Of a stretch of 64,000 nt of DNA, positions 7,633 through 16,390 are shown piece by piece. Position 1 is the first letter of the stretch. Every line of letters begins with the position of its first letter. The notes under the pieces are model-generated. The model had not been told where the DNA came from, ran no database searches, and was given only the letters and a program-made list of their open reading frames with translations. A program made the position numbers and the translations under genes. The DNA comes from CAIWHR01 sp963741355 (GTDB taxonomy: Bacteria > Pseudomonadota > Gammaproteobacteria > Burkholderiales > Casimicrobiaceae): NCBI GenBank assembly GCA_963741355.1, contig CAVUIG010000007.1, positions 21,472 through 85,471 of the forward strand. Reading direction: 5' to 3'.

Positions 7633-9658
7633 CTATCGGCATAGTGTGCCTCCGGTCGCCGCAAATGGAAACCGCGTGATCCCCTTGCTCTGGTTCGCGA
7701 GCGGCAACCCGCCCGCACCGCTGGTGCTGTAGGCGAACGTCGCATTGTTTCCGTCGGCAAAGGTCAGGGTTGCCGTTCCCACCTGCGCCGCAACCACCTT
7801 CGTCGTGTCGTATGCGTCGAATCGCGGGCCCGCGGTCCGGTAGAGCGGCCCCGTGTACGCGCTGGTCGAGCCAACCCGTCCCGCCAGCGCCGAGAGCCAC
7901 AATGGCGATCCGTCGACGTCGTAGGTAAACCACGTGGCGAAGATGCTGTCGCCCTGGTGTGCGAGGTTCACACCCCAGCCGGATTCGGCGCCACTCGGAA
8001 CCCACCAGAGATCCTGGTAGTTGGTCGCGGCAGCGAAATTGGGCGTCGCGGAACTGTACGTGCAGCTCACCTGCGGGCCGGTCGCGAGATCGAAGCGTGC
8101 GAGCGCCTTCACCTGCGAGACCCCGTTCACCATGTACGCGAAGCTCCCGCTGTTGCGGTCCGTGAACGTGAGGGTGCCGGTTCCGACCATTGTCGGCACG
8201 GCGGATCCGACGATAATTGTTGAACGGCGGCCCGCGATCGACATAGATATCGCCCGCATAGTCATTGCTCGTGGGTGTCGTGCGGCCGGCGAGCATCGAC
8301 AGCCACCACGCTTTTCCGCTGGTGTCGTAGGTATACCAGGTGGCGAAGATCTGATCGCCCTGGTGCGCGAAATTCGATCCCCCATCCCGATTCGGTCCCG
8401 CCCTTCGCCCACCACAAGCCGGCGAAGTTGTCCGGCGCCGATCCGTTGAATGGAATGAGCACGACGTCGTCGTTGCCGCCCGCGACGCTGGTCATCTGGG
8501 CGAGCCGCGCGCGCGCAGCGAGATCGCCGCGAACCTCGGCGTCGAGGTAGGTCACCGACCAGGTGAAGATGTCGGTGGCCGACGCTACGTCGAATCCGTG
8601 CTTGACGCCTGAAAGCGCGACCAGCTCCCGTGGACCGCCGAGCCTTTGCATACCCAGAGCAGTCATCTCGATCGGCGCCGTCGTGTCGGCGGTACCGCCG
8701 ATCCCCAGGAACGAGAGGTTCACGCCGTCGAGACCGTGCTGGTCGCGCCCGAACGCAGGAAAGATCGGCTGCCCGAAATACGGCACATAGCCGACCGCCG
8801 CCTTCAACCGCGTGTCGGTCTCGATGTGCGTCCAGGAAAGCCCGACCGAAGTCGTAAGGCCCGCGCCCGCCATCAGCATCACCGACTCGCCGCCCATGCT
8901 GGCGCCGAACCGCCGATCTGCGCGGCGTCGATCCGATCGCGCCATTGCGGCTGCGCGAGGACGAGGTCGAGCGATGTCGTCAGCGCCAGCGGGCGAAGCG
9001 CCTGCATCGCCAGGAAGTTCTGCAGATGACTCAGAAGGTAGATGACGTCGCTGACGCTGTCGAGCTTCAGGTCGGAGAACGTGGCGTCGGTATGGAACGG
9101 CGCCACAACGACGTAGCCGAAGCTCGCGAAGACCGCCAGCGCGTAGATGTAGTCGTTCGACATCGGGCTGCCGCCGTAGCCGTGCGAAAAGAGCAGCACC
9201 GGGTAGCGCGTCGTCGCGTCCGGCCAGATCGGCGCTTCCGCGCCGCGCTGCATGTGGGGCACGATCCGGCCGGTGGGCAGCGCGTAATCCAGCCGCGGAT
9301 TGCCGGGGTTCGTCGGATGGCAGATCACCACGACGTAGGGGAGGGCGTGCCCGGCGAACGAGCCATAGATGCTCGAATCGCCCGGAGCATTCACCGTGAC
9401 GGTGGCGGTGTCCGCCGGGTCGACCAGGAGATCGGACGGTTTGCGCGGCGAGCCGTCGGCGCGGGCTACGCCTTCCCAGTAGAGCTGGACATCCTCACCC
9501 GGCGCAAGGCGCGTGAAATCCTGCTCCACGTTGCTGCACTCGACCGTATACGGGCCAGGCAGCGGCAGCGGTGGCACCGCGACCGCGGCGGCGCCGCTGG
9601 CGGCAACAGCCGTCAGGAGGGCGAGCGTGACTTGCATTTTTTTCAACGAGCGTTTCAT
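7633..9658 (-). CDS. Secreted alpha/beta hydrolase fused to two ESGWG domains (frame-broken)
   Basis: Signal peptide MKRSLKKMQVTLALLTAVAASGAAA. The first ~400 residues form a serine alpha/beta hydrolase of the dienelactone hydrolase/PAF-acetylhydrolase-like type: oxyanion region LLFSHGYGGSP, nucleophile elbow GASMGGES (serine at the centre of G-x-S-x-G, near 8890), and a late KHGFD histidine. The natural substrate cannot be read from sequence. The C-terminal ~240 residues are two ESGWG modules (GLWWAKGGTESGWGIEF near 8400; ESGWGVNLAHQGDSIFATWF near 7985). Frame changes fall near 8905, 8370 and 8225. The last frame runs to GGTLCR and the stop at 7633. The conserved ending ITRFPFAATGGTLC is shared with the downstream gene, so the two are recent partial duplicates. 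Confidence 0.8.
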
Positions 9659-9986
9659 CGTGATTTCTTATTGAGCGTGCACAGGGGAGCCGTCGGCAGT
9701 GGATGCATGCCGCTGACTGGGGATCGGTGATTGTGGCGAAACAGGGCAGCGAGCGAGGGGATCGACACGTCCGAGCATTTCGGCGCAGCGCGATTCTGCC
9801 CGCGACCCTCAGCCTCATGCATGCGGCCCGGAATGTCCGTACGGTGTCACACACAGCTGCCTCCGTCTTCCCCGGTCGTCGCAAGAATTGCATGATCGCA
9901 GCACGATCACCTCGTCATTGCGAAATTTGAGCCGAAGGATCGGGGTTGGTTCCCGACGCCGGCAACCGGACGCGGATGCGCGCCGA
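9659..9986. other. Intergenic stretch, no gene seen
   Basis: 328 bp between the start of the hydrolase gene and the end of the cupin gene, both on the minus strand. I see no supported coding frame, RNA or repeat. It must hold the promoter of the hydrolase/ESGWG pair, but I could not pick convincing -35/-10 boxes. No strong terminator hairpin for the cupin gene was found. Confidence 0.4.
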
Positions 9987-10436
9987 TCAGGTCGCGATGA
10001 ATTGTGCGAGCGCCGGGTCCTCGCGCAGCCGTGCGAGATCCGCGGCCGACGGCAGCTCCGGCCGGTCGCGTTCGGCGTCGACCATGCACAGGAAGCCGAG
10101 CGGCTCGTCGGGCGCCGCGCGGAACTGATGCCACGTCGATGCCGGGACGTGCACGAGGTCGTGCGGAGCGACGTCGAACACGCGATTCCCGACGAGGGCC
10201 CGGCCGCGGCCGCGCTCGATCACCATCGCATGCGCGTGCACGTGCCGCTCGAGCGTCGTATGGCCGCCCGGGCCGATCTCGAAGTAGCGAAGCTGGCAGC
10301 GCAGCGCGGGGTCGTCGAAGAGAATCTGACGCGTGACGTCGCGAAAGGGCGCCGTGCCGGGGCGCTTGTATTCGAGCAGGTCGACGTCGCGCCAGCGCAG
10401 CGTTCCGGACTGCGGTCGATGTACGTCAGCGGGCAT
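9987..10436 (-). CDS. Cupin, probable methylthioxylulose 5-phosphate sulfurylase-like
   Basis: A 149-residue single-domain cupin. Motif 1 is ERHVHAHAMVIERGRGRALVG (metal-binding histidines and glutamate) and motif 2 is DLVHVPASTWHQFRA with the second-site histidine. The ATG at 10436 is preferred because AAGGAG lies six bases before it; a TTG at 10460 would only add eight residues. The gene follows the RubisCO-like gene at once. In Rhodospirillum rubrum a RubisCO-like isomerase and a cupin act in sequence: the cupin removes methanethiol from 1-methylthioxylulose 5-phosphate to give 1-deoxyxylulose 5-phosphate for isoprenoids. Assignment rests on this gene pairing plus the cupin motifs; the catalytic function is inferred. 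Confidence 0.7.
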   Translation of the reverse strand: MPADVHRPQSGTLRWRDVDLLEYKRPGTAPFRDVTRQILFDDPALRCQLRYFEIGPGGHTTLERHVHAHAMVIERGRGRALVGNRVFDVAPHDLVHVPASTWHQFRAAPDEPLGFLCMVDAERDRPELPSAADLARLREDPALAQFIAT

Positions 10437-10460
10437 CCGTTGCTCCTTGCCTGGGGCCAA

Positions 10461-11591
10461 TCACGACATCGCGACGCGGCGCGCGCCGTTCGCATGCGCG
10501 CCGGCCGCGTGCGTCGCCGCGACGAATGCGCGAGTTCGCTCGGGCAGGCGTTCACCGGCGGCGAGCAGCGAGCCGCCGATCAGCAGCATCACGTCGCTCC
10601 CGTAGAAGCGCACGACTTCGTCGACTCGATCGACCGACAGTCCGCCTGCCGGAACCGGCAAGGTTGGCGGGTAGCCACCCCAGTCGCTGCGGTTGTTGCC
10701 GGCGATGCCGGCGCACTGGTCGCGCGAGTAGGCGAACCGTCCGCCGAAATTCGGAAAGATCACCGCATCGGCGCCGAGCCACCGGAAGATCCGGCCGAGC
10801 AGCAGCGGCGGATCGACGCGCGCGGCGCCGCCGTACGCGGGATGCGCGAGCACCGGGACATCGCAGTCGACGGCGACGAATTCGGCGAACGCCGGCATGC
10901 CGATCAGCGCCGGGGCCAGCAGGACCGCGCCGGCGCCTTCGTCCCTCGCGATTCGCGCCTGCCTGGCGAGCGCGCGCGGCGACCCGACGAGACTCGGCGC
11001 GTAGATGCAATGGGCCCCGGTCTCGCGCCGCGCGCGCTCGATCGCGCGCTGGCACGCAGCGACGCGCTCCGCGAATGGCGCGTACCCCTGGTCGGCGAGC
11101 CCATGGTCGTCCTTGACGACGTCAATGCCGCTCGCGGCGAGCGTGTGGCAGAGCTTGGCGAGCGCCGCCGTGGGCAAGCCCTGCGGCTTCAGCGCCGCGC
11201 ACGTCAGCGGACGCGCCTTGACGCCGAGCCGCTCCCGGATCCCGGCCACGCCGAACCGGGGACCGGCAAAGCGCGCGAGGAAGTCGGGCGGAAACTCGAC
11301 GTCGACGAGCTCGACATGCGCGTGCAGCGAGCTGTTGCCGAAGAGCATGTTGAGCGTCTGCGCGACGTCGCAGCCCGTGGTCGCGACGGCCAGCTGCAGC
11401 ACGACCGTGTGGAGCCCGTCCGTCGCGGAATCGACCCGCGCGACGCGACCCATGATGTGCTCGGCGACGAACGGGTCCGTCACGATCTCGGCGGCGACCT
11501 CGACGCTCTGCTCGAGCGCGAGCGCGCGCGCGATGCCGTCGAGCTCCGCTCGTGGCGCGGAGATGCGGTAGGTGGCGTTGATCCAGGACAT
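10461..11591 (-). CDS. RubisCO-like protein (form IV), probable methylthioribulose-1-phosphate isomerase type
   Basis: 376 residues with the two-domain RubisCO large-subunit layout: an N-terminal alpha/beta domain (MSWINATYRISAP...) and a TIM barrel. Compared with true RubisCO, LKPQGLP keeps the first lysine of KPK but has Q for the second. GIDVVKDDHG keeps the carbamylated-type lysine and one aspartate but has H instead of the metal-binding glutamate. Loop 6 reads IFPNFGGRFAYS with no catalytic lysine. Phosphate-binding loops AGGLS and LIGGSLL remain. It therefore cannot fix CO2. With the adjacent cupin it matches the R. rubrum pair that converts methylthioadenosine-derived 5-methylthioribulose 1-phosphate toward 1-deoxyxylulose 5-phosphate. 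A role like the D-apionate-pathway RubisCO-like enzymes is the main alternative. Confidence 0.85.
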   Translation of the reverse strand: MSWINATYRISAPRAELDGIARALALEQSVEVAAEIVTDPFVAEHIMGRVARVDSATDGLHTVVLQLAVATTGCDVAQTLNMLFGNSSLHAHVELVDVEFPPDFLARFAGPRFGVAGIRERLGVKARPLTCAALKPQGLPTAALAKLCHTLAASGIDVVKDDHGLADQGYAPFAERVAACQRAIERARRETGAHCIYAPSLVGSPRALARQARIARDEGAGAVLLAPALIGMPAFAEFVAVDCDVPVLAHPAYGGAARVDPPLLLGRIFRWLGADAVIFPNFGGRFAYSRDQCAGIAGNNRSDWGGYPPTLPVPAGGLSVDRVDEVVRFYGSDVMLLIGGSLLAAGERLPERTRAFVAATHAAGAHANGARRVAMS

Positions 11592-11734
11592 GGTGGTTCG
11601 CGCGTCGTCGCGCGCATGATACCGCGCGTGCCGCCGCCTCGGCGCCGGCAGGCAGTTTGATTTCGAACATGGCGGCGCTACCATTGGCCGCCGCATCGAG
11701 CATCCGCCCGCTGCTGCCGGAAAAGGACTTTCGA

Positions 11735-12205
11735 ATGGACAAGAAGGAACTTGCCGCGGGACGGGGCGGTGCGCCGATCGATCGCGGCATGCTGACGGGC
11801 CTCATCGGCTTCCATCTGCGTCTCGCGCAGATCGCCGTGTTCCGTGACTTCGCCGCGGCGACCGGCGAGCTCGACATCACGCCGGGGCTCTTCGCCGTCC
11901 TCGTGCTGATCGAATCCAATCCCGGGCTGAAGCAGACCGAGCTGGCGCGGGCGGTCGGCCTCGACCGTTCTTCGATCGTCGCCGTCATCGACAACCTCGA
12001 GCGGCGCCTGCTCGTCCTGCGCCGCGCGGTCGCGACCGACCGGCGCTCGAACGCGCTGCGGCTCACCCCGGCGGGGACGGCGCTCCTGCGCAAGCTGAAA
12101 CGCCTCGTGACGGCGCACGAGACACGGCTCGCCGCGAACCTCGCCGCGGGCGAGCGGGTCGCGCTGGTGGCGATGCTGGACCGCATCTTTCCTGCGCTTC
12201 GCTGA
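11735..12205 (+). CDS. MarR-family transcriptional regulator
   Basis: 156 residues. The winged helix-turn-helix is clear: GLFAVLVLIESNPGLKQTELARAVGLDRSSIVAVIDNLERRLLVLRR, then the wing ATDRRSNALRLTPAGTALLRKL. The flanking N- and C-terminal helices would form the dimer interface. The ATG at 11735 follows AAAAGGACT. It lies 40 bp upstream of a perfect palindrome overlapping the promoter of the hcr operon. MarR proteins in aromatic-degradation clusters usually repress the operon and release DNA when the aryl-CoA or aromatic acid binds. That role here is inferred from the operator and the neighbours. Confidence 0.9.
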   Translation: MDKKELAAGRGGAPIDRGMLTGLIGFHLRLAQIAVFRDFAAATGELDITPGLFAVLVLIESNPGLKQTELARAVGLDRSSIVAVIDNLERRLLVLRRAVATDRRSNALRLTPAGTALLRKLKRLVTAHETRLAANLAAGERVALVAMLDRIFPALR

Positions 12206-12245
12206 CCCCGATTCGTCGGGCCCGGCGAGGCCCTGTTTGCGGGTT

Positions 12246-12280
12246 AATTGTTTGACATCAAACAATTGGGCTGCTATCGT
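12246..12280 (+). promoter_or_regulatory. hcr operon promoter with MarR-type palindromic operator
   Basis: Perfect inverted repeat with arms AATTGTTTGA (12246-12255) and TCAAACAATT (12258-12267) separated by CA. A sigma70-like -35 TTGACA (12252-12257) lies inside the palindrome and a -10 TATCGT (12275-12280) follows after 17 bp. Bound regulator would cover the -35 and block transcription. The size and AT-rich ends match known MarR-family operators. It sits between marR and hcrC, 84 bp before the hcrC start. Confidence 0.8.
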
Positions 12281-12363
12281 GCCAGCATGGTGGCCGGCGG
12301 CCGCGCGCGCGGACCGTGCGGGTCGCCACCGGGCGCCCGCCCGGCAGCCATGGGAGACGCGAC

Positions 12364-12905
12364 ATGGACGGCACGGCAGATCCGAAAATCCAGACGCAGC
12401 GCAACGTGCACATGATGCTGCGCGTCAACGGCGAGGACGTCGAAGTCTCGTTCGCGCCGTACAAGACGCTGCTCGAGGTGCTGCGCGAGGACCTCGATCT
12501 CACCGGCACCAAGCATGGCTGCGAGCTGGGCGAATGCGGCGCCTGCGCGGTGCTGGTCGATCACGAGCCGGTGCTCTCGTGCCTCGTGCTGGCGGTCGAG
12601 TGCGAAGGCGCGCGATCGAGACCGTCGAAGGCCTCGCCCGCGGCGCGGAGCTGCATCCGCTGCAGGCGGCGTTCGCCGACCTGGGCGGCGCGCAGTGCGG
12701 CTACTGCACGCCGGGGATCCTGATGACGGCGAAAGCGCTGCTCGATCGCGAGCCCGATCCGTCGCGCGAGCGCATCAAGGAGGCCGTCTCGGGCAACCTT
12801 TGCCGCTGCACCGGCTACCAGCAGATCTGCGAATCCATCGAATCCGCGGCCCGCGAAATGCGCGGCGAGACGGCGGCGGGCCTCGCGGACGGGAGCAAGG
12901 CGTGA
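12364..12905 (+). CDS. hcrC: 4-hydroxybenzoyl-CoA reductase gamma subunit, 2Fe-2S (one frame break)
   Basis: The small iron-sulfur subunit of a xanthine-oxidase-family molybdoenzyme. The plant-type ferredoxin cluster loop is CELGECGAC followed by the cysteine in VLSCLV. The second 2Fe-2S domain has GAQCGYCTPG and NLCRCTGY. Length (about 180 residues with a slightly long N-terminus) fits. One missing base near 12608, probably a lost G in a G run, shifts the frame between VECEG and RAIETVEG. The ATG at 12364 has GGGAGA upstream. It passes electrons from the FAD/4Fe-4S subunit to the molybdenum subunit. The order small, large, FAD subunit equals hcrCAB of Thauera aromatica. Other family members (CO dehydrogenase small subunits) look similar; the HcrB-type partner decides the name. 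Confidence 0.85.
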
Positions 12906-15366
12906 GCGCGCGCGAGCGCTTCGACGTGATCGGCAAGCCGCGCCGGCGCGTCGACGGGCGCTCGAAGGTCACCGGCCAGACGCGCTTCGCCGACGACATC
13001 GTGCTGCCGCGGATGCTTCACGCGAAGCTGCTGCGCTCGCCGCACCCGCACGCGCGGATCATTGCGATCGACGCGTCGCGCGCGGCGGCGGCGCCGGGCG
13101 TGCATCTCGTGCTGACCGGCAAGGAGTTCCCGGTCACGTTCGGCATCCTGCCCGTTTCGCTGGACGAATATCCGCTCGCGCCCGAGCGCGTCCGCTATGT
13201 CGGCGACCCGGTTGCGGCGGTCGTCGCGAAGGACGAGCAGACGGCCACCGAGGCGCTCGACCTGATCGACGTCGAGTACGAGATCCTGCCGACGATCGCG
13301 ACGCCGGAAGAGGCGCTCGCCCGGCCGGACGTGCGCATCCACGACTACAGCGAGCACGGCAACATCCACCGCAACCAGGCCTTCGAGTTCGGCGACGTCG
13401 ACGCCGCGCTGAAGGCCTCCGATCACGTGTTCGAGGATCTCTTCTTCTTCGAGGGCAACACGCACCTGCCGATCGAGCAGCACGCCGCGGTGGGCGCCGT
13501 CGACGGCGAAGGCAAGCTCACGCTGTGGTCGTCCACCCAGGTGCCGCACTACGTGCACCGGCAGCTGGCGCGCGTGCTGGGCGTGCCGGACGCCCATATC
13601 CGCGTCATCGCCTGCCCGAACGGCGGCGGCTTCGGCGGCAAGACCGACATCTGCAACCACGAGGCGGTCGTGCTGAAGGCGGCGCTGATGCTGGGGCGCC
13701 CGGTGAAGATCTGCCTCACCCGCGAAGAGGTGTTCTACCTGCACCGCGGCCGCCATCCGGTGCTGATGAAATTCCGCACCGGCGTCACCAAGGACGGCAC
13801 GATCACCGGGATGCACCTGCAGACGCTGCTCGACGGCGGCGGCTACGGATCGTACGGCGCGGCGAGCACGTTCTACACGGGCGCGCTGCAGACGGTGACC
13901 TACGAGATTCCGCGCTACAAGTTCGAGGCGTGCCGCGTGTTCACCAACAAGCCGGCCTGCGGCCCCAAGCGCGGCCACGGCACGCCGCAGCCGCGCTTCG
14001 GCCAGGAGATCCAGCTCGACAAGATCGCCGCGAAGCTCGGCATCGATCCGGCCGAGCTGCGGCTTGAAGATCGTCGCCAAGCCGAACACGCTGACGGCGA
14101 ACTGGATGCGCATCGGCACGATCGGGCTCGCCGAATGCATCCGGCAGGTCGTCGCGCGGTCGGACTGGACGAACAAGCACGGCAAGCTGCCGGCGGGACG
14201 CGGGGTCGGCATTGCCTGCGGCGCGTACATGTGCGGCGCCGGGCTTCCGATCTACTGGAACAAGATGCCGCATTCGGGCGTGCAGCTGCTGCTCGACCGC
14301 AGCGGACAGGTGACGGTGTTCTGCGGCGCGACCGAGATCGGCCAGGGCTCGGACGACGTGCTCGCCGGAATCGTCGCCGAAGTCCTCGGCATCGATCCCT
14401 ACGATGTGCGCTGCGTGACCGGCGACACCGGCCTCACGCCGATCGACCTCGGCTCGTATTCGAGCCGCGTCACCGTGATGATGGGCAACGCCGCGATCGA
14501 GGCCGGCGAACGTGTGAAGGCGCAGCTCGCCGCGGCGGTCGCGGCGGAGCTCGACTCGATTCCCGACCGGATCGTGTTCTCGCAGGGACGCGCGTTCGTC
14601 GCCGGCGAGCCGGGGAAGAGCCTCTCGTTTCGCGAAGCGGTCGTCGCCGCCGAAGTCAAGTTCGGCACGCTCGGCGCGGTCGGCTCGTATTCGCCGCCGA
14701 AGCCGCCGGCACGCTACAAGGGCGGCGGCGTCGGTCCGTCGCCCGCGTACTCCTACACGGCGTGCGTCGTCGAAGTCGACGTCGACGCCGCGACCGGCTG
14801 GATCCACGTTCCCGAAGATCTGGATCGCGCACGACATCGGCCGCGCGCTGAATCCCGTGCTGGCCCGCGGCCAGGTCGAGGGCAGCGTGTACATGGGCCT
14901 CGGCGAGGCGCTGATGGAGGAGCAGGTGTTCCGCCGTCTGCCGCCCAAGCTCTCGGATGCGCTCGTCCACAAGATGCCGTCGATGCTCGAATACAAGAGC
15001 CCGACCTCGCTCGACATGCCGGAGATCGACACGATTCTCGTCGAGGATCCCGATCCGAACTGCCCGTTCGGCGCGAAGGAGGTCGGCCAGGGGCCGCTGC
15101 TGCCCGTGATGCCCGCGCTCGCGAACGCGATCTGGGACGCGGTCGGCGTGCGCATCGACGAATTGCCGATCACGCCGGAAAAGGTGCTGCGTGCGCTGGC
15201 GCTGAAGGCCGACGGAAAGAATCCGCGCGTCGGGCCCGAGTCGTTTCCCGACGTGCCTTATCCGGACCCGATGATCGTGCCGCCGCCGTGGGAAGGCGGC
15301 GACGGCAACGCCGTCGAAGCGCCCGCGCGACGTACGAGCCGGCCGAAGGAGCCGGCCACGCCATGA
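12902..15366 (+). CDS. hcrA: 4-hydroxybenzoyl-CoA reductase alpha subunit, molybdopterin (two frame breaks)
   Basis: The large molybdenum subunit, about 820 codons. The N-terminal domain begins FDVIGKPRRRVDGRSKVTGQ. Family motifs follow: NTHLPIEQHAAVG, PNGGGFGGKTD, GYGSYGAASTFY, RGHGTPQPRFGQE, GATEIGQGSDDV and near the C-terminus GAKEVGQGPLLP with the active-site glutamate. The GTG start at 12902 overlaps the hcrC stop by four bases (GTGA), implying translational coupling. Extra bases near 14065 and 14815 shift the frame between ELRL and KIVAKPNTL and between WIHVP and KIWIAHDIG. Substrate: 4-hydroxybenzoyl-CoA, reductively dehydroxylated to benzoyl-CoA, inferred from the HcrB-type third subunit and the ligase gene downstream. 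Confidence 0.87.
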
Positions 15367-16382
15367 TGCGCCTGCCGTGGTTCCGGCATGAGGCGCCGCG
15401 TTCGGTCGCCGACGCCGCGCGCATCCTGAATGGCGAAGGTGCCGGCGCGATGCTGATCGCCGGCGGCACCGACCTGCTGCCGAACATGAAGCGGCGCCAG
15501 CAGGTTCCCCGCGTGCTCGTCTCGTTGCGCCGCATCGAATCGCTGCGCGCGTCGGCCAACGGCAGCGGCCTCACGCTCGGCGGCGGGATGACGCTGTCGC
15601 GAGTGATCGACAACCGTTCTGTTCGCGAGAACTATCGCGGCCTGTGGCAGGCCGCGTCGCAGGTCGCCACCGTGCATCTGCGCAACATGGGCACGCTGGG
15701 CGGCAATCTCTGCCTCGATACGCGCTGCAGCTATTACGATCAGAACTACGAGTGGCGCAAGGCGATCGACTTCTGCATGAAGAAGGATGGCACGATCTGC
15801 TGGGTGGCGACGGCCAGCAAGCGCTGCGTCGCGGTATCATCCACCGACTGCGCGCCGGCGCTGCTCGCGCTGGGCGCGACGGTTCGCCTCGTGTCGACCG
15901 CCGGAGAACGCGACGTCGCGCTCGCCGAGTTCTATCGTAATGACGGAATGGAATACATGGTTCGCAAGCCCGACGAAATCCTGACGGCGGTGGCGCTGCC
16001 CGACGCCGCGGGATGGAAGAGCACGTACTGGAAGCTGCGCCGGCGCGGCGCGTTCGATTTCCCGGTGCTGGGAGTCGCCGCGGCGGTCAAGGCCGACGCC
16101 GGAGGCGTGATCGAGGACGCGCGCATCGCGCTGGGTGCCGTCTCGTCGCAGCCGTTTCTCTCCAAGGCGGGCGAATATCTCGTCGGCAAGCGGCTCACCG
16201 ATGACACCATCGCCGAAGCCGGCAGGATGGCGGCGTCGCGCGCCAAGCCGATGGACAACACCGACTACGACGTCTATTGGCGCAAGGAAGTCGTCGGCGA
16301 GTTCGTGGGGTACGCGCTGCGCGAGATTCGCGGCGACGACATGCGCGCGACGCGATCGAAGACCGCGCGGCTGGCGCTGTAA
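15363..16382 (+). CDS. hcrB: 4-hydroxybenzoyl-CoA reductase beta subunit, FAD and 4Fe-4S
   Basis: 339 residues, intact. The FAD-binding part shows LIAGGTDLLPNMKR and a second loop LRNMGTLGGNLCLDTRC. Directly after it lies an insertion with cysteines at CLDTRC, DFCMKKDG, GTICWV and KRCVAV. Hydroxybenzoyl-CoA reductases have such an insertion holding an extra 4Fe-4S cluster, which reverses electron flow so that low-potential ferredoxin electrons reach the molybdenum; ordinary xanthine oxidases and CO dehydrogenases lack it. This is the strongest evidence for the identity of the whole enzyme. The start ATG overlaps the hcrA stop (ATGA). Confidence 0.92.
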   Translation: MMRLPWFRHEAPRSVADAARILNGEGAGAMLIAGGTDLLPNMKRRQQVPRVLVSLRRIESLRASANGSGLTLGGGMTLSRVIDNRSVRENYRGLWQAASQVATVHLRNMGTLGGNLCLDTRCSYYDQNYEWRKAIDFCMKKDGTICWVATASKRCVAVSSTDCAPALLALGATVRLVSTAGERDVALAEFYRNDGMEYMVRKPDEILTAVALPDAAGWKSTYWKLRRRGAFDFPVLGVAAAVKADAGGVIEDARIALGAVSSQPFLSKAGEYLVGKRLTDDTIAEAGRMAASRAKPMDNTDYDVYWRKEVVGEFVGYALREIRGDDMRATRSKTARLAL

Positions 16383-16390
16383 GCGGCGAC

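Noticed and set aside
10461..11591. Genuine RubisCO large subunit
   Set aside because: The loop-6 lysine and a metal-ligand glutamate are missing, and no small subunit or phosphoribulokinase gene is present.
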